Source: Hamadaea sp. (GTDB taxonomy: Bacteria > Actinomycetota > Actinomycetes > Mycobacteriales > Micromonosporaceae). Taken from it: 64,000 nt of DNA. The notes below the pieces were generated by a model. The model was not told the origin of the DNA. It made no database searches and saw only the letters and a list, made by a program, of their open reading frames with translations. Position 1 is the first letter of the stretch, and the number at the start of each line of letters is the position of its first letter. Positions 26,189 to 38,424 of the stretch are shown piece by piece. Where the stretch lies: NCBI RefSeq assembly GCF_013362815.1, contig NZ_JABFVK010000043.1:124001-188000 (forward strand), given 5' to 3'. The translations under genes were made by a program, and so were the position numbers.

Positions 26189-29100
26189 TCAGCCGCCGAC
26201 GGCGGACGCGCCGAGCAGCTGCTTCAAGTCCGCCATCAGCGCCGGCGTGGTAGCGACCCGCTCGGGGCCGATGCGCCACAATGACGCCTTCTGCCCGTTG
26301 ATGAGCTTCAAGTGCACCTCGGCCTGCCCGGGGTGGGTGGTGAGCACCTCCCGCAACCGGGCCACGAGGGGCGGCGTACACCGGGTGGTGGGGAGGGCGA
26401 GGACGACGGGTTTGACGTCGTCGGGGACGGTGATGTCCGGAATGGACAGATCCATCGCCATGATGCGCGGCTGGTCGTCGCGGCGGTCGACCCGGCCGCG
26501 GACCACCACGATGGCGTCCTCGGCGACGTACTGCCCGACGAGTTCGTAGGTGTTCGGGAAGAAGAGCACCTCGACTGCGCCCGCGAGGTCTTCGAGGCTG
26601 GCCGACGCCCATGCCTTGCCCTGCTTGGTGATCCGGCGCTGCACGCCGGAGAGGATGCCCGCGACCGTCACCACCTGACCGTCGGCGACGGTGCCCTCCT
26701 CGGACAGGGCGGCGATGGAGAAGTCGGCCGCTCCTGCCAGCACGTGCTCGATGCCGAACAGCGGGTGGTCGGAGACGTAGAGACCCAGCATCTCCCGCTC
26801 CAACGCGAGCAGGTCGCTCTTGTCCCACTCGTCGTTCGGGATCGGCGGGGTGACGATCATGCCGCCGCCCATCGGGTTGTCGTCGCCGAAAGCCGCGCCG
26901 AACAGGTCGAACTGGCCGACCGCCTCGTTGCGCTTGACGTCGAGGAACGAGTCGATCGCATCGGCGTGCACCGCGAGCAGGCCCTTGCGGGTGTGCCCCA
27001 TCGAGTCGAACGCGCCCGCCTTGATCAGCGATTCGATGGTCCGCTTGTTGCAGGCGACCGCCTCGACCTTACGCAGGTAGTCGTAGAAGTCGCCGTACGC
27101 GCCCTTCTCCTTGCGGCCCCGCACGATCGCCTCGACCACGTTGTGGCCGACGTTGCGGACCGCCGACAGACCGAACCGGATGTCCTCGCCGACGGCGGCG
27201 AACCGGGCGGTGGAGGCGTTGACGTCCGGCGGCAGGACCTTGATCCCCATCCGGCGGCACTCGGCCAGGTAGACGGCGGACTTGTCCTTGTCGTCGCCGA
27301 CGCTGGTGAGCAGGGCGGCCATGTATTCGGCCGGATAGTTGGCCTTGAGGTACGCCGTCCAGTAGGAGACGAGACCGTAGCCGGCGGTGTGCGCCTTGTT
27401 GAAGGCGTAGTCGGAGAACGGGACCAGGATGTCCCACAGCGTCTTGATCGCCTCGTCGGAGTAGCCGTTGTCGCGCATGCCCTGCGAGAACGGGATGTAC
27501 TCCTTGTCGAGGATCTCCTTCTTCTTCTTGCCCATCGCCCGGCGGAGCAGGTCGGCCGCGCCGAGCGAGTAGCCGGCGAGCTTCTGGGCGATCGCCATGA
27601 CCTGCTCTTGGTAGACGATCAGACCGTAGGTGTCGCCGAGGATGTCGGCCAGCGGCTCGGCTAGTTCCTTGTGGATCGGCACGACCGGCTTCCGGCCGTT
27701 CTTGCGGTCGGCGTAGTCGTTGTGCGCGTTGGCGCCCATCGGGCCGGGCCGGTAGAGCGCCAGCACCGCGGAGATGTCCTCGAAGTTGTCGGGGATCATC
27801 GACCGCAGCAGGGACCGCATCGGCCCGCCGTCGAGCTGGAAGACGCCGAGCGTGTCGCCCCGGGCCAGCAGTTCGTAGGTCGGCTTGTCGTCGAGCGCCA
27901 GCTCTTCCAGGACGATGGTCTCGCCGCGGTTGGCCGTGATGCCTTCCAGACAGTCGTCCATCACCGTGAGGTTGCGCAGGCCCAGGAAGTCCATCTTGAG
28001 CAGGCCGATGGTCTCGCACGCGCCCATGTCCCACTGGGTGATGATGGCGCCGTCCTGCTCACGCTTGTGAATCGGCAGGACGTCGAGTAGCGGCTCGCCG
28101 GACAGGATGACACCCGCGGCGTGTACGCCCCACTGGCGCTTGAGGCCCTCCAGCCCCTTGGCGGTGTCGACGACCTTCTGCACGTCGGCGTCGGTGTCGT
28201 AGAGCTGGCGGAACTCGACCGCCTCGGGATAGCGCGGGTGGTTCGGGTCGAAGATGCCCGACAGCGGGATGTCCTTGCCCATCACCGCGGGCGGCATCGC
28301 CTTGGTGATCCGGTCGCCCATCGCGAACGGATATCCCAGGACTCGGGCGGCGTCCTTGACGGCGGCCTTGGCCTTGATGGTGCCGTAGGTGATGATCTGG
28401 GCGACCCGCTCCTCGCCGTAGCGCTCCGTGGCGTACCGGATCATGTCACCGCGCCGGCGCTCGTCGAAGTCCATGTCGATGTCGGGCATCGAAACGCGCT
28501 CGGGGTTGAGGAACCGCTCGAACAGCAGGCCGTGCGGGATCGGGTCCAGCTCGGTGATGCGCAACGCGTACGCGATGATGGCGCCCGCCGCCGAGCCGCG
28601 GCCCGGCCCCACTCGGATGCCTTCCCGCCGCGCGTACTCGCAGAGGTCGGCGACGACGAGGAAGTAGCTCGGCCAGCCCATCGTGCAGACGACGTCGAGC
28701 TCATAGTTGGCCTGAGCCAGCCGGTCCTCCGGTACGCCGCCCGGGAATCGCTCGGCCAGTCCGCGATGGACCTCCTTGCGCAGCCACGACTCCTCGGTCT
28801 CACCGGCCGGCACCGGGAACTTCGGCATCAGGTCCCGGGAGGCGAAGACGCTGGAGTAGTCGCCGACCTTCTCCATGATCTCGAGCGTGTTGTCGCACGC
28901 CCCGGGCACCTGACCGTCCCACAGCGCGCGCATCTCGGCCGGGGACTTCAGGTAGAAGTCCTGGGCGTCGAACTTGAACCGCTTCGGGTCGGCCAGCGTC
29001 GAGCCGGACTGGACGCACAGCAGCACCTCGTGCGCGCCCGCGTCGGCCTGGTAGGTGTAGTGGAGGTCGTTGGTCGCGACCGGCTTGAGGTTGAGCTTCT

Positions 29101-29722
29101 TGCCCAGCGCCAGCAGGTCCTGCCGAATCCGGGTCTCGATGTCGAGCCCGTGATCCATCAGCTCCAGGTAGAAGTTCTCCTTGCCGAAGATGTCGGCGAA
29201 CTCCCCCGCGCTCGCGCACGCCTTGTCGAAGTCGCCGATCCGCAGCCAGGTCTGGATCTCCCCGGACGGGCAGCCGGTCGTCGCGACGAGGCCCTTCCCG
29301 TAGCGGTTGAGCAGCTCACGGTCGGCCCGGGGCTTGTAGAAATAGCCCTCCAAGCTCGCCAGCGACTGCATCCGGAAAAGGTTGTGCAGCGAATCGGCGT
29401 CGGTCGCCAGCATCGTCATGTGCGTGTACGCACCACCGCCGGAGACGTCGTTCTCGCCGCCGTCGGCCCACCGGACCCGGGTGCGATCACGGCGGTCGGT
29501 GTTGGGCGTCACGTAGGACTCGACGCCCACGATGGGTTTGATCCCGGCGGCGGTGGCCTGCTTGTAGAAGTCGTAGGCCCCGTACATGTTGCCGTGGTCG
29601 GTCATCGCCAGCGCCGGCATCTCCAGCCGGGCGGCTTCCTTGAACAGCTCCTTCAACCGGGCCGCACCGTCGAGCATCGAGTACTCGGTGTGCGTGTGCA
29701 GGTGAACGAAGCTGTCAGCCAC
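26189..29722 (-). CDS. dnaE: DNA polymerase III alpha subunit
   Basis: 1177 residues from the GTG at 29722 ([15 protein letters not shown]), which has GGGGG upstream; the ORF runs 19 codons further without support. The replicative polymerase. Domains in order: PHP ([20 protein letters not shown]), palm with the catalytic PDIDMDF, fingers with tau-binding regions, then the OB fold ([13 protein letters not shown]). This is the DnaE1 type by length and domain set. It is transcribed towards the membrane protein at 26060. The MinD-like gene lies about 80 bp upstream. Confidence 0.96.
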   Translation of the reverse strand: MADSFVHLHTHTEYSMLDGAARLKELFKEAARLEMPALAMTDHGNMYGAYDFYKQATAAGIKPIVGVESYVTPNTDRRDRTRVRWADGGENDVSGGGAYTHMTMLATDADSLHNLFRMQSLASLEGYFYKPRADRELLNRYGKGLVATTGCPSGEIQTWLRIGDFDKACASAGEFADIFGKENFYLELMDHGLDIETRIRQDLLALGKKLNLKPVATNDLHYTYQADAGAHEVLLCVQSGSTLADPKRFKFDAQDFYLKSPAEMRALWDGQVPGACDNTLEIMEKVGDYSSVFASRDLMPKFPVPAGETEESWLRKEVHRGLAERFPGGVPEDRLAQANYELDVVCTMGWPSYFLVVADLCEYARREGIRVGPGRGSAAGAIIAYALRITELDPIPHGLLFERFLNPERVSMPDIDMDFDERRRGDMIRYATERYGEERVAQIITYGTIKAKAAVKDAARVLGYPFAMGDRITKAMPPAVMGKDIPLSGIFDPNHPRYPEAVEFRQLYDTDADVQKVVDTAKGLEGLKRQWGVHAAGVILSGEPLLDVLPIHKREQDGAIITQWDMGACETIGLLKMDFLGLRNLTVMDDCLEGITANRGETIVLEELALDDKPTYELLARGDTLGVFQLDGGPMRSLLRSMIPDNFEDISAVLALYRPGPMGANAHNDYADRKNGRKPVVPIHKELAEPLADILGDTYGLIVYQEQVMAIAQKLAGYSLGAADLLRRAMGKKKKEILDKEYIPFSQGMRDNGYSDEAIKTLWDILVPFSDYAFNKAHTAGYGLVSYWTAYLKANYPAEYMAALLTSVGDDKDKSAVYLAECRRMGIKVLPPDVNASTARFAAVGEDIRFGLSAVRNVGHNVVEAIVRGRKEKGAYGDFYDYLRKVEAVACNKRTIESLIKAGAFDSMGHTRKGLLAVHADAIDSFLDVKRNEAVGQFDLFGAAFGDDNPMGGGMIVTPPIPNDEWDKSDLLALEREMLGLYVSDHPLFGIEHVLAGAADFSIAALSEEGTVADGQVVTVAGILSGVQRRITKQGKAWASASLEDLAGAVEVLFFPNTYELVGQYVAEDAIVVVRGRVDRRDDQPRIMAMDLSIPDITVPDDVKPVVLALPTTRCTPPLVARLREVLTTHPGQAEVHLKLINGQKASLWRIGPERVATTPALMADLKQLLGASAVGG

Positions 29723-29803
29723 CACAACCCCCAACCACCGTTTGTCAGCCTGGGACAGCCTAGTCGCAGCGGCCGACAAGAAGCACCAACCGAGACTCGC
29801 GTC

Positions 29804-30778
29804 TCATGATCGACTGAACGGCTCCAGCATGAGAGCGGCGGCGCTCAGCCAGGCACGCCGGGTCGACGGCTGGAGCGCCGTGTACTCGATCGACGAGCCC
29901 GGTTCCAGCGCGGCGTCATACGGCACGACCGCCACTCCCCGCGTACGCGTGGCGAAGTGCGCCCGCAGATCGTCGAGCAGCGCGGATGGGCCGGGCGTCG
30001 GGCAGGACAGAAGCGTCACGGCGTTGTCGGCGAGGCGACCCAGGCCGACCTCGTGCAGCAGGTCGATCATCCAGTCGGCGGTGAACGCGGCGTCCTCCCG
30101 GGGCACCGTCGTGATCACCAGCTGGTCGGCTGCCTGCAGAACGGTCTGCCAGTTGGCGCTCTCCACGTTGTTGCCCGTGTCGACGCAGATCACGTCGTGC
30201 GTGCGGCCCAGCAAATCCAGTACGCGCCGGACGGTGTGCGAGTCCAGCCGCTGCGCGAATCGCGGGCTCTCCTCCCCCGCGAGGACGTCGTAGGACCCGT
30301 CGGAGGCGTGCCGCAGATACCCGTCGAGCAACTCGGCCATCTCGTAGGACGGCGCGTTCTCGATGGTGACCAGGTCGGCCAGCAGATGCCGGATGGTGCG
30401 GGCGTGTCGCGCGCTGCCGGCCCGCAGCCCGAGAGTGCCCCGCAGCTCGTTGTCGTCCCAGGCCAGCACGCCGCGGCCGCGTACGCTGCCGATCGTGGCG
30501 GCGGCCAGCACGGTGGCGGTCGTCTTGTGCACGCCGCCCTTGGGATTGGCGAACGCGAGCACACGCGGACCGCCGAGATCCCCGCGCAGGAGGTTGACCT
30601 CCGCGTCGGCCGAGCTGCTGGCCGTGGGCGCGGGCCGCCATTCGATCGGGTTCGACGGCAGCGGGACGGCGCCGCGCTGCTGGGGATAGTCGCGGGGTTC
30701 CTGGCGAGGGGCACGCCCGCGATCGAGCAGGACACGCCAACGCGGGTTGTGGTCCTCCTGCGGTGGTGTGCGCTCCAC
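29804..30778 (-). CDS. MinD/ParA-like ATPase
   Basis: 324 residues from the GTG at 30778, with GGGAGGG upstream; the open frame continues to 30856. A deviant Walker A KGGVHKTT (residues 80-87, signature Lys80 and Lys85) and a Walker B-like ICVDTGNN place it in the MinD/ParA family. The first 75 residues are an Arg/Pro-rich, probably disordered tail. No ParB, parS or flagellar gene lies beside it, so it is an orphan member; a positioning role is an inference. Confidence 0.82.
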   Translation of the reverse strand: MERTPPQEDHNPRWRVLLDRGRAPRQEPRDYPQQRGAVPLPSNPIEWRPAPTASSSADAEVNLLRGDLGGPRVLAFANPKGGVHKTTATVLAAATIGSVRGRGVLAWDDNELRGTLGLRAGSARHARTIRHLLADLVTIENAPSYEMAELLDGYLRHASDGSYDVLAGEESPRFAQRLDSHTVRRVLDLLGRTHDVICVDTGNNVESANWQTVLQAADQLVITTVPREDAAFTADWMIDLLHEVGLGRLADNAVTLLSCPTPGPSALLDDLRAHFATRTRGVAVVPYDAALEPGSSIEYTALQPSTRRAWLSAAALMLEPFSRS

Positions 30779-30951
30779 GCTTCGCCCTCCCAGCGCCGCC
30801 CGTGATCCGGCCGAAGTCCGGCGATCACCGCCGGCCGTTACCGGATACCCGGTCAACCTTAAGCCGTGCGGGGCAACCTGCCATCCCGCCGTCGGCCGAT
30901 TGCGTGCCGATCTGGCACCGGGCGAAGCGTCACGGGTTCAACGACCGGCGC

Positions 30952-31794
30952 TCAACTCCGGCTATCCCCCGGTGGGGTCGCGATGGTCCGCTGTTCGGGC
31001 AACGGCGGCCAGAAGACCGCCCGGTCCAGCCGCCGGATCTCCGGGGCGACGTCGACGACGCGCACGTCCGGCCGGTGCGAGAGCGGCTCCAGCGCCGCCG
31101 GGGTCGCTCTGACCACCGCCGCGTACGCACAAGCGCAGTGCTTTGCGTAGGCGTCGCGTTCGGCTGTGGCGACCCGCTGCCCGGATTCGTACACGGCGAC
31201 GAGGTCGGAGCCGGGGAGCCTCTTGGGCGAGCCGCCAGGAGTGCGGTCAGTCGGACTGGCGCTCAGTTTGGCGGCGTACTCGGTGGCCTCGCGATTCTTC
31301 CGGTCGGCGATCTGCTCCATCCCGGTCACCACGTCGACCGGCACCTTCGTCACCGGGATGCGGACGATCTCGGTCTGCACTCCGGGCGTCGGCACCCGGA
31401 CGTAGACCGCCGATACCGCCACGCCCGTCAGGATCGGGGTCAACCGGTCGGGTGCCAGGTACTCCGAGAACGTCACCAGGGCGTAGGCCTCCGGGGCGCC
31501 CTCGGCGGCCAGCTTGTCCAGCTCGGCCCGGCTGCTTTCGGCGTACTCGGGGATGGAAGCGTTGGGCTCGACCCCCACCTTGACCACCTGGCCGACCGAC
31601 ATGTCACTGGCCGGCGCGGCCCGATCGGCCTGCCAGACGGCGACGGCGAGCACCGCCCCGGCGACCAGGCACGCGGCGACGGTGAGCGAGTGCGGGCGGC
31701 GGCGTCCGCCGACGATCCGCCGGTAGCCGCGCGCGATCGGGGCGAGCAGTTTCTCGTCCACCGCGCCGAGCCGTTCGCCCAGCGAGCGGCTCAT
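30952..31794 (-). CDS. Single-span membrane protein of unknown function
   Basis: 280 residues from the ATG at 31794 ([10 protein letters not shown]), which overlaps the rluD-type stop by four bases. The cytoplasmic N-terminus of about 35 residues is followed by one hydrophobic helix (about 37-55) and a large outer domain. The sequence [11 protein letters not shown] in that domain is encoded by the 39-bp element at 31210-31248. Two Cys lie close together (HCACAY). No family recognised; coupling with rluD and lspA is positional only. Confidence 0.7.
   Translation of the reverse strand: MSRSLGERLGAVDEKLLAPIARGYRRIVGGRRRPHSLTVAACLVAGAVLAVAVWQADRAAPASDMSVGQVVKVGVEPNASIPEYAESSRAELDKLAAEGAPEAYALVTFSEYLAPDRLTPILTGVAVSAVYVRVPTPGVQTEIVRIPVTKVPVDVVTGMEQIADRKNREATEYAAKLSASPTDRTPGGSPKRLPGSDLVAVYESGQRVATAERDAYAKHCACAYAAVVRATPAALEPLSHRPDVRVVDVAPEIRRLDRAVFWPPLPEQRTIATPPGDSRS
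31210..31248. repeat. 39-bp dispersed element inside a coding region, copy 2
   Basis: Partner of 15889-15927 (37 of 39 bases). Here the minus strand is read and gives [11 protein letters not shown]. Confidence 0.85.
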
Positions 31795-32723
31795 CCGGCC
31801 GCCCGCAGGACCGCGAGCGCGTGCGCCAGGTCGGCCGGGTACGCCGAGACGAACCGGACCTCTTCGCCGGTGGCCGGGTGCTCGAAGCTGAGCTCGCGGG
31901 CGTGCAGCCATTGGCGCGTGAGCCCGAGCCGTGCCGCCAGAGTGGGGTCCGCGCCGTAGGTGAGGTCGCCGACGCACGGGTGCCGCATGGCCGAGAAATG
32001 CACCCGGATCTGGTGCGTACGCCCAGTCTCCAGCCGCACGTCGACCAGGCTCGCCGCGGGGAACGCCTCAGCCGTGTCGTAGTGCGTGACGCTGGCCTTG
32101 CCGCTCGACATCACGGCGAACCGGTAGTCGTGGTGCGGATGCCGGTCGATCGGAGCGTCGATGGTGCCCCGCAGCGGGTCGAGATGGCCCTGCACGACCG
32201 CGTGGTAACGCTTGTCCACCTCCCTGGCCTTGAAGGCGCGCTTGAGAAAGCTGTACGCGTGTTCGCTCTTCGCCACGACCATGACCCCGGTCGTACCGAC
32301 GTCGAGCCGGTGCACAACCCCCTGACGCTCGGCCGCGCCACTCGTGGCGACCCGCTGGCCCATCGCGGCCAGCCCGCCGATCACGGTGGGACCGGTCCAG
32401 CCGGGGCTCGGGTGGGCCGCGACGCCGACCGGCTTGTCCACCACGACGATGTCGTCGTCGCTGTAGAGGATCTGCAGACCGTCCACCGGCTCGGCGACCA
32501 CCTCGACGGCGGCCGGCGGGGCGGGCATCGTGACCTCCAGCCAGGCGCCGCCGGTGACCTTCTCCGACTTGGCCCGGGTCGCCCCGTCCACCATGACGTC
32601 ACCGGACTCGACGAGATCGGCGGCGAGCGTACGGGAGAACCCGAACAGACGGGAGACGGCCTGGTCAAGACGCATCCCGTCCAGCCCGTCCGGCACCGGC
32701 AGCGAGCGCAGCTCCCGGCTCAC
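31791..32723 (-). CDS. RluA/RluD-family 23S rRNA pseudouridine synthase
   Basis: 310 residues from the GTG at 32723, overlapping the lspA stop by four bases. An N-terminal S4 RNA-binding domain (about 1-75) precedes the catalytic domain with the family motif [12 protein letters not shown], whose Asp is the nucleophile, and later [12 protein letters not shown]. Gene order lspA-rluD is common in bacteria. The exact uridine modified cannot be deduced, although RluD-type activity in helix 69 of 23S rRNA is the likeliest. Confidence 0.92.
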   Translation of the reverse strand: MSRELRSLPVPDGLDGMRLDQAVSRLFGFSRTLAADLVESGDVMVDGATRAKSEKVTGGAWLEVTMPAPPAAVEVVAEPVDGLQILYSDDDIVVVDKPVGVAAHPSPGWTGPTVIGGLAAMGQRVATSGAAERQGVVHRLDVGTTGVMVVAKSEHAYSFLKRAFKAREVDKRYHAVVQGHLDPLRGTIDAPIDRHPHHDYRFAVMSSGKASVTHYDTAEAFPAASLVDVRLETGRTHQIRVHFSAMRHPCVGDLTYGADPTLAARLGLTRQWLHARELSFEHPATGEEVRFVSAYPADLAHALAVLRAAG

Positions 32724-33340
32724 CGCGTTTCCCCGGGCTGCTCTTCCTTCGTTTCCCGGCGCAGCCGTGAACCGTCGCGCTGGCGACCGGTGAACTCCAG
32801 CAGGATCGCCAGGCATACGCCGAAACTGAGCGACATGTCGGCGATGTTGAAGATCGGGAAGCGCTCGCCGTACGGCCCGAAGAGGCTGATGAAGTCGACG
32901 ACGTGACCGGAGATCCCGCCGGGGAAGCGGAACACGCGGTCGACCAGGTTGCCCAGCGCCCCGCCCAGGACCAGGCCCAGCGCGATCGCCCAGGGCAGCG
33001 ACCGCAGCTTGCGGGCGGTCCAGCCGATCCAGATCGCCACCGCGCCCGCGATGAACGGGAAGACGAACGTGTAGTTGCTTCCCATGCTCCACGCGGCCCC
33101 GCTGTTGCGGGTGAACGAGAAGTACAGCAACCCGCCGAGCAGGCGCACCGGATCGGCGCCCTCCAGCGTGTTCGTCGCCCACTCCTTGGTGGCCGCGTCG
33201 AGCCCGATGATCGCCACAGCGACCGCGAGCAGCGTCACCACCGATCGGCGTACGCTGATCGCGGTCGCCGGGACCGCTTCGGGGAGCGTCTTCGGCTCGC
33301 CTTCTCCCTCGGACACCGCCACGCTCCCCAGCTCGCTCAT
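32720..33340 (-). CDS. lspA: Lipoprotein signal peptidase II
   Basis: 206 residues. An inner-membrane aspartyl protease that removes signal peptides from prolipoproteins. Four hydrophobic segments and the two catalytic Asp motifs [11 protein letters not shown] and [11 protein letters not shown] are visible, with NSGAAWS earlier. A longer polar N-terminus than usual (about 30 residues) precedes the first helix. The gene starts two bases after the TraR-type stop and overlaps the next gene by GTGA, so translation is coupled. Confidence 0.95.
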   Translation of the reverse strand: MSELGSVAVSEGEGEPKTLPEAVPATAISVRRSVVTLLAVAVAIIGLDAATKEWATNTLEGADPVRLLGGLLYFSFTRNSGAAWSMGSNYTFVFPFIAGAVAIWIGWTARKLRSLPWAIALGLVLGGALGNLVDRVFRFPGGISGHVVDFISLFGPYGERFPIFNIADMSLSFGVCLAILLEFTGRQRDGSRLRRETKEEQPGETR

Positions 33341-33342
33341 CG

Positions 33343-34563
33343 TCAGCGCCGCTCCTCCAGTTGCTTACACGTCACGCACAGTGTGGCGGACGGGAAAGCG
33401 GCCAGCCGCTCGACCGGGATCGGATTGCCGCACCGCTCGCACCACCCATAGCTTCCCTCATCGAGGCGCTCCAATGCGCGCTCCACCTGGTTGATCCGCT
33501 CCAGGATGTTGTTGGCGAGGGTGATCTCCTGCTCGCGTTCGAACGTCTTGGTCCCGGTGTCGGCCTGGTCGTCGCCGGCCGAGTCGGTCAGCCGGTCCCG
33601 TTGCAGCTCGGTGATGTCGACCAGGGTCTGGTCATACTCCGTACGCAGCTCGTCCAGCCGGCCCGACAACGCCGTACGGATCTTCTCCGTGTCCGCGGCA
33701 CTCCGGGTGCCCCTCACCGCGGTAGCGGTCTTCGCGGTGGTGGCGGTGCCTGGGGCGGCGGTCTTGGGTGTGGTCTGCTTCGCCATCATCGCTCCCTCGG
33801 CCGCGGTGGTCGCGGCGGTCTCGTCTTCCGGAACTGGGGGGTGCTTCGCGGCTTTCGCCGCCACCTTCTTCGCCGGCGGCTTCGCCGGGGTGGTCTTCTT
33901 GGTCGCGGCCTTCCTCGCCGCTGTCACTGCGCCAGTCGCCTCCGTCGGCTGCTCGGCCACCTCCGCACTGACCGCCGCTTCGGCCGCCTTCGCGGCGCGC
34001 TTGGTCGCTGTCGTCGGCTTGGCGGCCGGGGCCTTCTGCGCCGCCGCCTTCTTGACGGGCTTCTCAGCGGGCGGCGTTGTCTTCGCCGCCGCCTTCGTCG
34101 AAGCGGCCTTCTTCGCGGTCGGCTTCTCAGCCGCCGCCTCCGCCGCCTTGGCTGGGGTCGCCGCCTTAGCCGGGGTCACGGCCGTCTTCTTGGCCGCGGA
34201 AGCGGTCGTCTTCGCGTCCGAAGCGGCCTTCTTCGCAGCCGGGGCCGCCTTCTTCCCCGCCGCTTTCGCGGGTGCGGCCTTCGATGCCGGCATGGCGGGT
34301 GCGGCCTTCGATGCCGGCATGGCGGGTGCGGCCTTCGACGCCGGTTTCGCGGGTGCCTTCGACGGCACAGCCTTGGCCGACCGGGCGGACGACGCGTTCG
34401 CGCGGGCGGGCGCGGGTTTCGGGGTGGGCGCCTTCCGGGACGGCGCGGCTTTCTTCGCCGCGGCGGCCGTGGACGGCTTGCGCGCCGACCGGGCCACGGT
34501 CGTCCTTTCGGCGGCGCCCGCCGTGGCCTTCGCGGTCGCCTTGCGCCCTGCGGGTTCGGCCAT
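33343..34563 (-). CDS. TraR/DksA zinc-finger protein with a long histone-like Ala/Lys/Pro tail
   Basis: 406 residues from the ATG at 34563 (MAEPAGRK), with GGGGG upstream. The last 120 residues form a DksA-like domain: a helical hairpin, then [16 protein letters not shown] with a second pair CVTC (CxxC-x17-CxxC zinc finger). The first 280 residues are almost only Ala, Lys, Pro and Thr, like histone H1 tails, with three 9-residue repeats near MPASKAAPA. Such a tail should bind DNA; the DksA part suggests RNA polymerase contact. It lies upstream of lspA, probably as the first gene of that operon. Confidence 0.85.
   Translation of the reverse strand: MAEPAGRKATAKATAGAAERTTVARSARKPSTAAAAKKAAPSRKAPTPKPAPARANASSARSAKAVPSKAPAKPASKAAPAMPASKAAPAMPASKAAPAKAAGKKAAPAAKKAASDAKTTASAAKKTAVTPAKAATPAKAAEAAAEKPTAKKAASTKAAAKTTPPAEKPVKKAAAQKAPAAKPTTATKRAAKAAEAAVSAEVAEQPTEATGAVTAARKAATKKTTPAKPPAKKVAAKAAKHPPVPEDETAATTAAEGAMMAKQTTPKTAAPGTATTAKTATAVRGTRSAADTEKIRTALSGRLDELRTEYDQTLVDITELQRDRLTDSAGDDQADTGTKTFEREQEITLANNILERINQVERALERLDEGSYGWCERCGNPIPVERLAAFPSATLCVTCKQLEERR
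34268..34350. repeat. 27-bp tandem repeats coding for the Ala/Lys/Pro tail
   Basis: Two near-perfect 27-bp units and a third, more divergent one encode the repeat MPASKAAPA. Such repeats can change in copy number by replication slippage. Confidence 0.8.
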
Positions 34564-34625
34564 GGGATACCCCCACATGCAAAACGGGCGCGCGGCGGGT
34601 GCCGCGCACTCGGAGTAGGTTGGCA

Positions 34626-34654
34626 AGAATACGGAAGCCACAGGTTTCCGACAA
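34626..34654 (-). promoter_or_regulatory. Promoter TTGTCG-N17-TATTCT for the TraR-lspA operon
   Basis: On the minus strand TTGTCG (34654-34649) and TATTCT (34631-34626) are 17 bp apart, about 60 bp upstream of the ATG at 34563. Spacing and sequence fit a main sigma factor promoter. Confidence 0.6.
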
Positions 34655-34731
34655 ACATGCCACTCGTGTGTGCCGAAACCGGACAGTGTCTGGTTCGACA
34701 CCGCCGGTACTCAAGTAACGGACATTAGCCT

Positions 34732-36335
<1,604 letters not shown>

Positions 36336-36339
<4 letters not shown>

Positions 36340-36629
36340 GCGCCGTCCCGCAATGCGTCGAGCCGGGCGGTCAACCCGTCCGGCGGATCGGCGATGGTGA
36401 AGAGTTTGTCCCGCCCGGTCGCTCCACTGCGCAGGCTCACCGACGACGCCGGTACGCCCAGCGCCTCGGCCAGCGCACGGCGTACCGCCTCAGTGGCGCG
36501 ACCGTCGACGGGCGGCGCGTTGACCGCGATGACGAGAGCGGGACCGAGTGAGCCGTCATGACGCCCACCCACCTTGGCCCGCGCGGCACCGGGCTTGACC
36601 CGGACCGCGACCGTCACACTCTGCGCCAT
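36336..36629 (-). CDS. DUF167 (YggU-like) family protein
   Basis: 97 residues. The RVKPGAARAKV opening and the NAPPVDGRATEAVRRALAE segment are diagnostic of the DUF167/YggU fold, a small alpha/beta protein. Its function is unsettled. The start is well placed after a short spacer and the stop overlaps the antiporter start, so the two are co-translated. Confidence 0.9.
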
Positions 36630-36667
36630 AGCTCATCCTAGGCCAAGGTGATCAACTAACTCACAGC

Positions 36668-36701
36668 GCGTCAGGGGACCCCGGGCGGGATCCCCTGACG
36701 C
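36668..36701. terminator. Strong hairpin between two minus-strand genes
   Basis: GCGTCAGGGGA (36668-36678) pairs perfectly with 36691-36701, with further CCC/GGG pairing inside. It lacks a U-run, so a terminator role is probable rather than certain. It sits between the stop of the gene at 36728 and the start of the DUF167 gene. Confidence 0.6.
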
Positions 36702-36727
36702 CATGACCCTCGGATTCGAACCGGTCC

Positions 36728-37384
36728 TCAGACTCGGCGGGCGTCGGCCAGCAGCGCGCTGTCCGGCTCGCAGAGCCCACATGGACTGAACCCGAGTTCG
36801 ACGGCCTCGTTCACGGGCAGCGGCTCGTGCGACCGCCCGAGCAGGTGCACGCAGCCTGCCACGTGATAACGCGGCCGACCGTCGATGACCAGCACTTCGG
36901 TGCTCATCCGGGCGACCCGCGCCGCATCTGCGGGCGGCACCCGCTGTGCGATCGGCTCGTCCGGTGGATCTTCGTCGTCGTCGACGTCTCCGAGCGCGGC
37001 TCCGCCCGACTGGGCCGGGATCGTGACCCCGGTCTGGTCGGCGCGGTCCGCCACTCGCTCTGCGACCCGGCCGCGAACCGGCTGCTCCGGCTCCCGGGTC
37101 GTGTCCCGGCCGCCGTCTCGCGTGGACCGCGAGCGGCTGACCGCCTCCTCGTACGCGTCGCTCTCGTCCTGCTCGTCCTCGTCGTAGTCCGCCTCAGCAC
37201 GGGCTGCGGCAGCCTGACGCGCGCCCACCACAAGGGCGACCGCGGCCAGGAGGCTGGTCCCGATCGAACCGACGAGCATTCCGCTCGACCCGTTGATCAG
37301 GCCAGTGACCAGCAGTACGACCGCGACGACGATGAGCAGCAGACTTGCGACAATCACACAGCTCACCCCCGCCGAAATCGGCAT
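36728..37384 (-). CDS. Membrane protein with an Ada-like C-terminal Cys/His metal-binding motif
   Basis: 218 residues. Two hydrophobic segments (about 7-30 and 34-56) are followed by an acidic, charged linker. The C-terminus reads YHVAGCVHL, then EAVELGFSPCGLCEPD, the YHxxxC...GxxPCxxC pattern seen in Ada-type zinc-binding modules and in secreted nucleases. A cytoplasmic or peripheral metal-binding module on a membrane hairpin is inferred. It lies about 200 bp downstream of divIVA in the same orientation. The start could be one of two near codons; I kept the ATG. Confidence 0.7.
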   Translation of the reverse strand: MPISAGVSCVIVASLLLIVVAVVLLVTGLINGSSGMLVGSIGTSLLAAVALVVGARQAAAARAEADYDEDEQDESDAYEEAVSRSRSTRDGGRDTTREPEQPVRGRVAERVADRADQTGVTIPAQSGGAALGDVDDDEDPPDEPIAQRVPPADAARVARMSTEVLVIDGRPRYHVAGCVHLLGRSHEPLPVNEAVELGFSPCGLCEPDSALLADARRV

Positions 37385-37591
37385 CCAGGTGTCATCCCGG
37401 CACGGGGTCCCGCGCCGGGTCTCTCACATTGGGTGTCGGGGTGGTTCGGTGGTGCGGTGCTCCATCGGCGGCTCGTCGAGGACGGGGGTCATCGGCGAGC
37501 CGGCCGCGTGGAGGTTATCGGCCACGAGGAGGGGTCACGGCCGTCGAGAGGGGCCGACGCGGACGGGGGTCCGCACCGGAGTTCACGAGAG

Positions 37592-38365
37592 CTAGCGGCT
37601 GGCGCCGAAGCCCGCGCCGGAGGTTACCCCGGCCGTGACCGCTCGACCGTTCTCGGACCGGGCGATCTCGGCCTCGAGACCCTGCCCACGACCTTCGAGG
37701 TCGCGCAGCTGGCTCTCCAGGTACGCCTTGAGCCGGGTACGGTACTCGCGCTCGAACTGCTTGAGCTCTTCGATGTGCTTGGAGAGAGCGGTGCGCTTGG
37801 CGTCGAGCCCGCCCATCGCCTCCTGGTGCCGCTGACGAGCGTCCCGCTCGAGGGCGTCCGCCTTGGCCCGGGCGTCGCGGGTGACCTCCTCCGCCTTGGC
37901 GCGCGCCTCGGAGAGGACCTTGTCGGCCTCCCGGCGAGCGTCGGAGACGTGGTCGTCCGCAGTGCGCTGGGCCATCATGAGGACGCGCAGCGCCTGCTGC
38001 TCGCCGTCGGGACCGACCGGGACCGCGCCGACGGGGCCGCCGCCGCGCACCTGGTCGAGCTCGGCCTGCATCGCGCGCGCGGCGCGGTCGGCTTCGCCCT
38101 TCTCCCGCTGGACCCGGTCGAGCTGCATCTTGAGTTCGTTGAGCTCGGCCGCGAGGCGCGGGTCGGCGCCGGGGCCGGCCGGAGGACGTCCGCCGCCGCC
38201 GCGCTCGGCCTGGGCGCGCAGCTCGTTGTTCTCCTCGATCAGACGGGCGAGTTCGCGCTCGACCTCGTCCAGGAAGGCGTCGACCTCCTCCTCGTCGTAC
38301 CCCCGCTTGCCGATCGGGGGCTTCTTGAAGGCCACGTTGTGCACGTCGGCCGGGGTGAGCGGCAT
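37592..38365 (-). CDS. divIVA: DivIVA / Wag31 polar growth protein
   Basis: 257 residues. The N-terminal DivIVA domain LTPADVHNVAFKKPPIGKRG and YDEEEVDAFLDEVE is typical. Long coiled-coil segments follow, split by a Gly/Pro-rich hinge (about 55-70) and a second one near residue 110. In actinobacteria this protein marks cell poles and recruits wall synthesis for tip growth. It closes the dcw cluster after sepF and yggT. GAGGAG lies upstream of the ATG. Confidence 0.95.
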   Translation of the reverse strand: MPLTPADVHNVAFKKPPIGKRGYDEEEVDAFLDEVERELARLIEENNELRAQAERGGGGRPPAGPGADPRLAAELNELKMQLDRVQREKGEADRAARAMQAELDQVRGGGPVGAVPVGPDGEQQALRVLMMAQRTADDHVSDARREADKVLSEARAKAEEVTRDARAKADALERDARQRHQEAMGGLDAKRTALSKHIEELKQFEREYRTRLKAYLESQLRDLEGRGQGLEAEIARSENGRAVTAGVTSGAGFGASR

Positions 38366-38424
38366 CGAAACTCCTCGGGTCAGTTGCGGCCGCGTCGGGC
38401 GGTGGTCATCGGCGTCGGATGAAG

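Noticed and set aside
26312-29809. Long plus-strand ORFs across dnaE
   Set aside because: The opposite frame carries all conserved polymerase motifs; the plus-strand text is Val/Arg/Gly/Asp-rich shadow sequence.
33361-34728. Long ORFs opposite the TraR/DksA gene on the plus strand
   Set aside because: They mirror the Ala/Lys/Pro-rich tail on the other strand, with no family motifs, and are shadows of GC-rich repeat sequence.
36700-36727. GGTTCGAATCC on the minus strand, like a tRNA T-loop
   Set aside because: Only about three base pairs of a T-stem form, no anticodon or acceptor stem can be built, and the upstream sequence is coding. Not a tRNA; at most a chance match.
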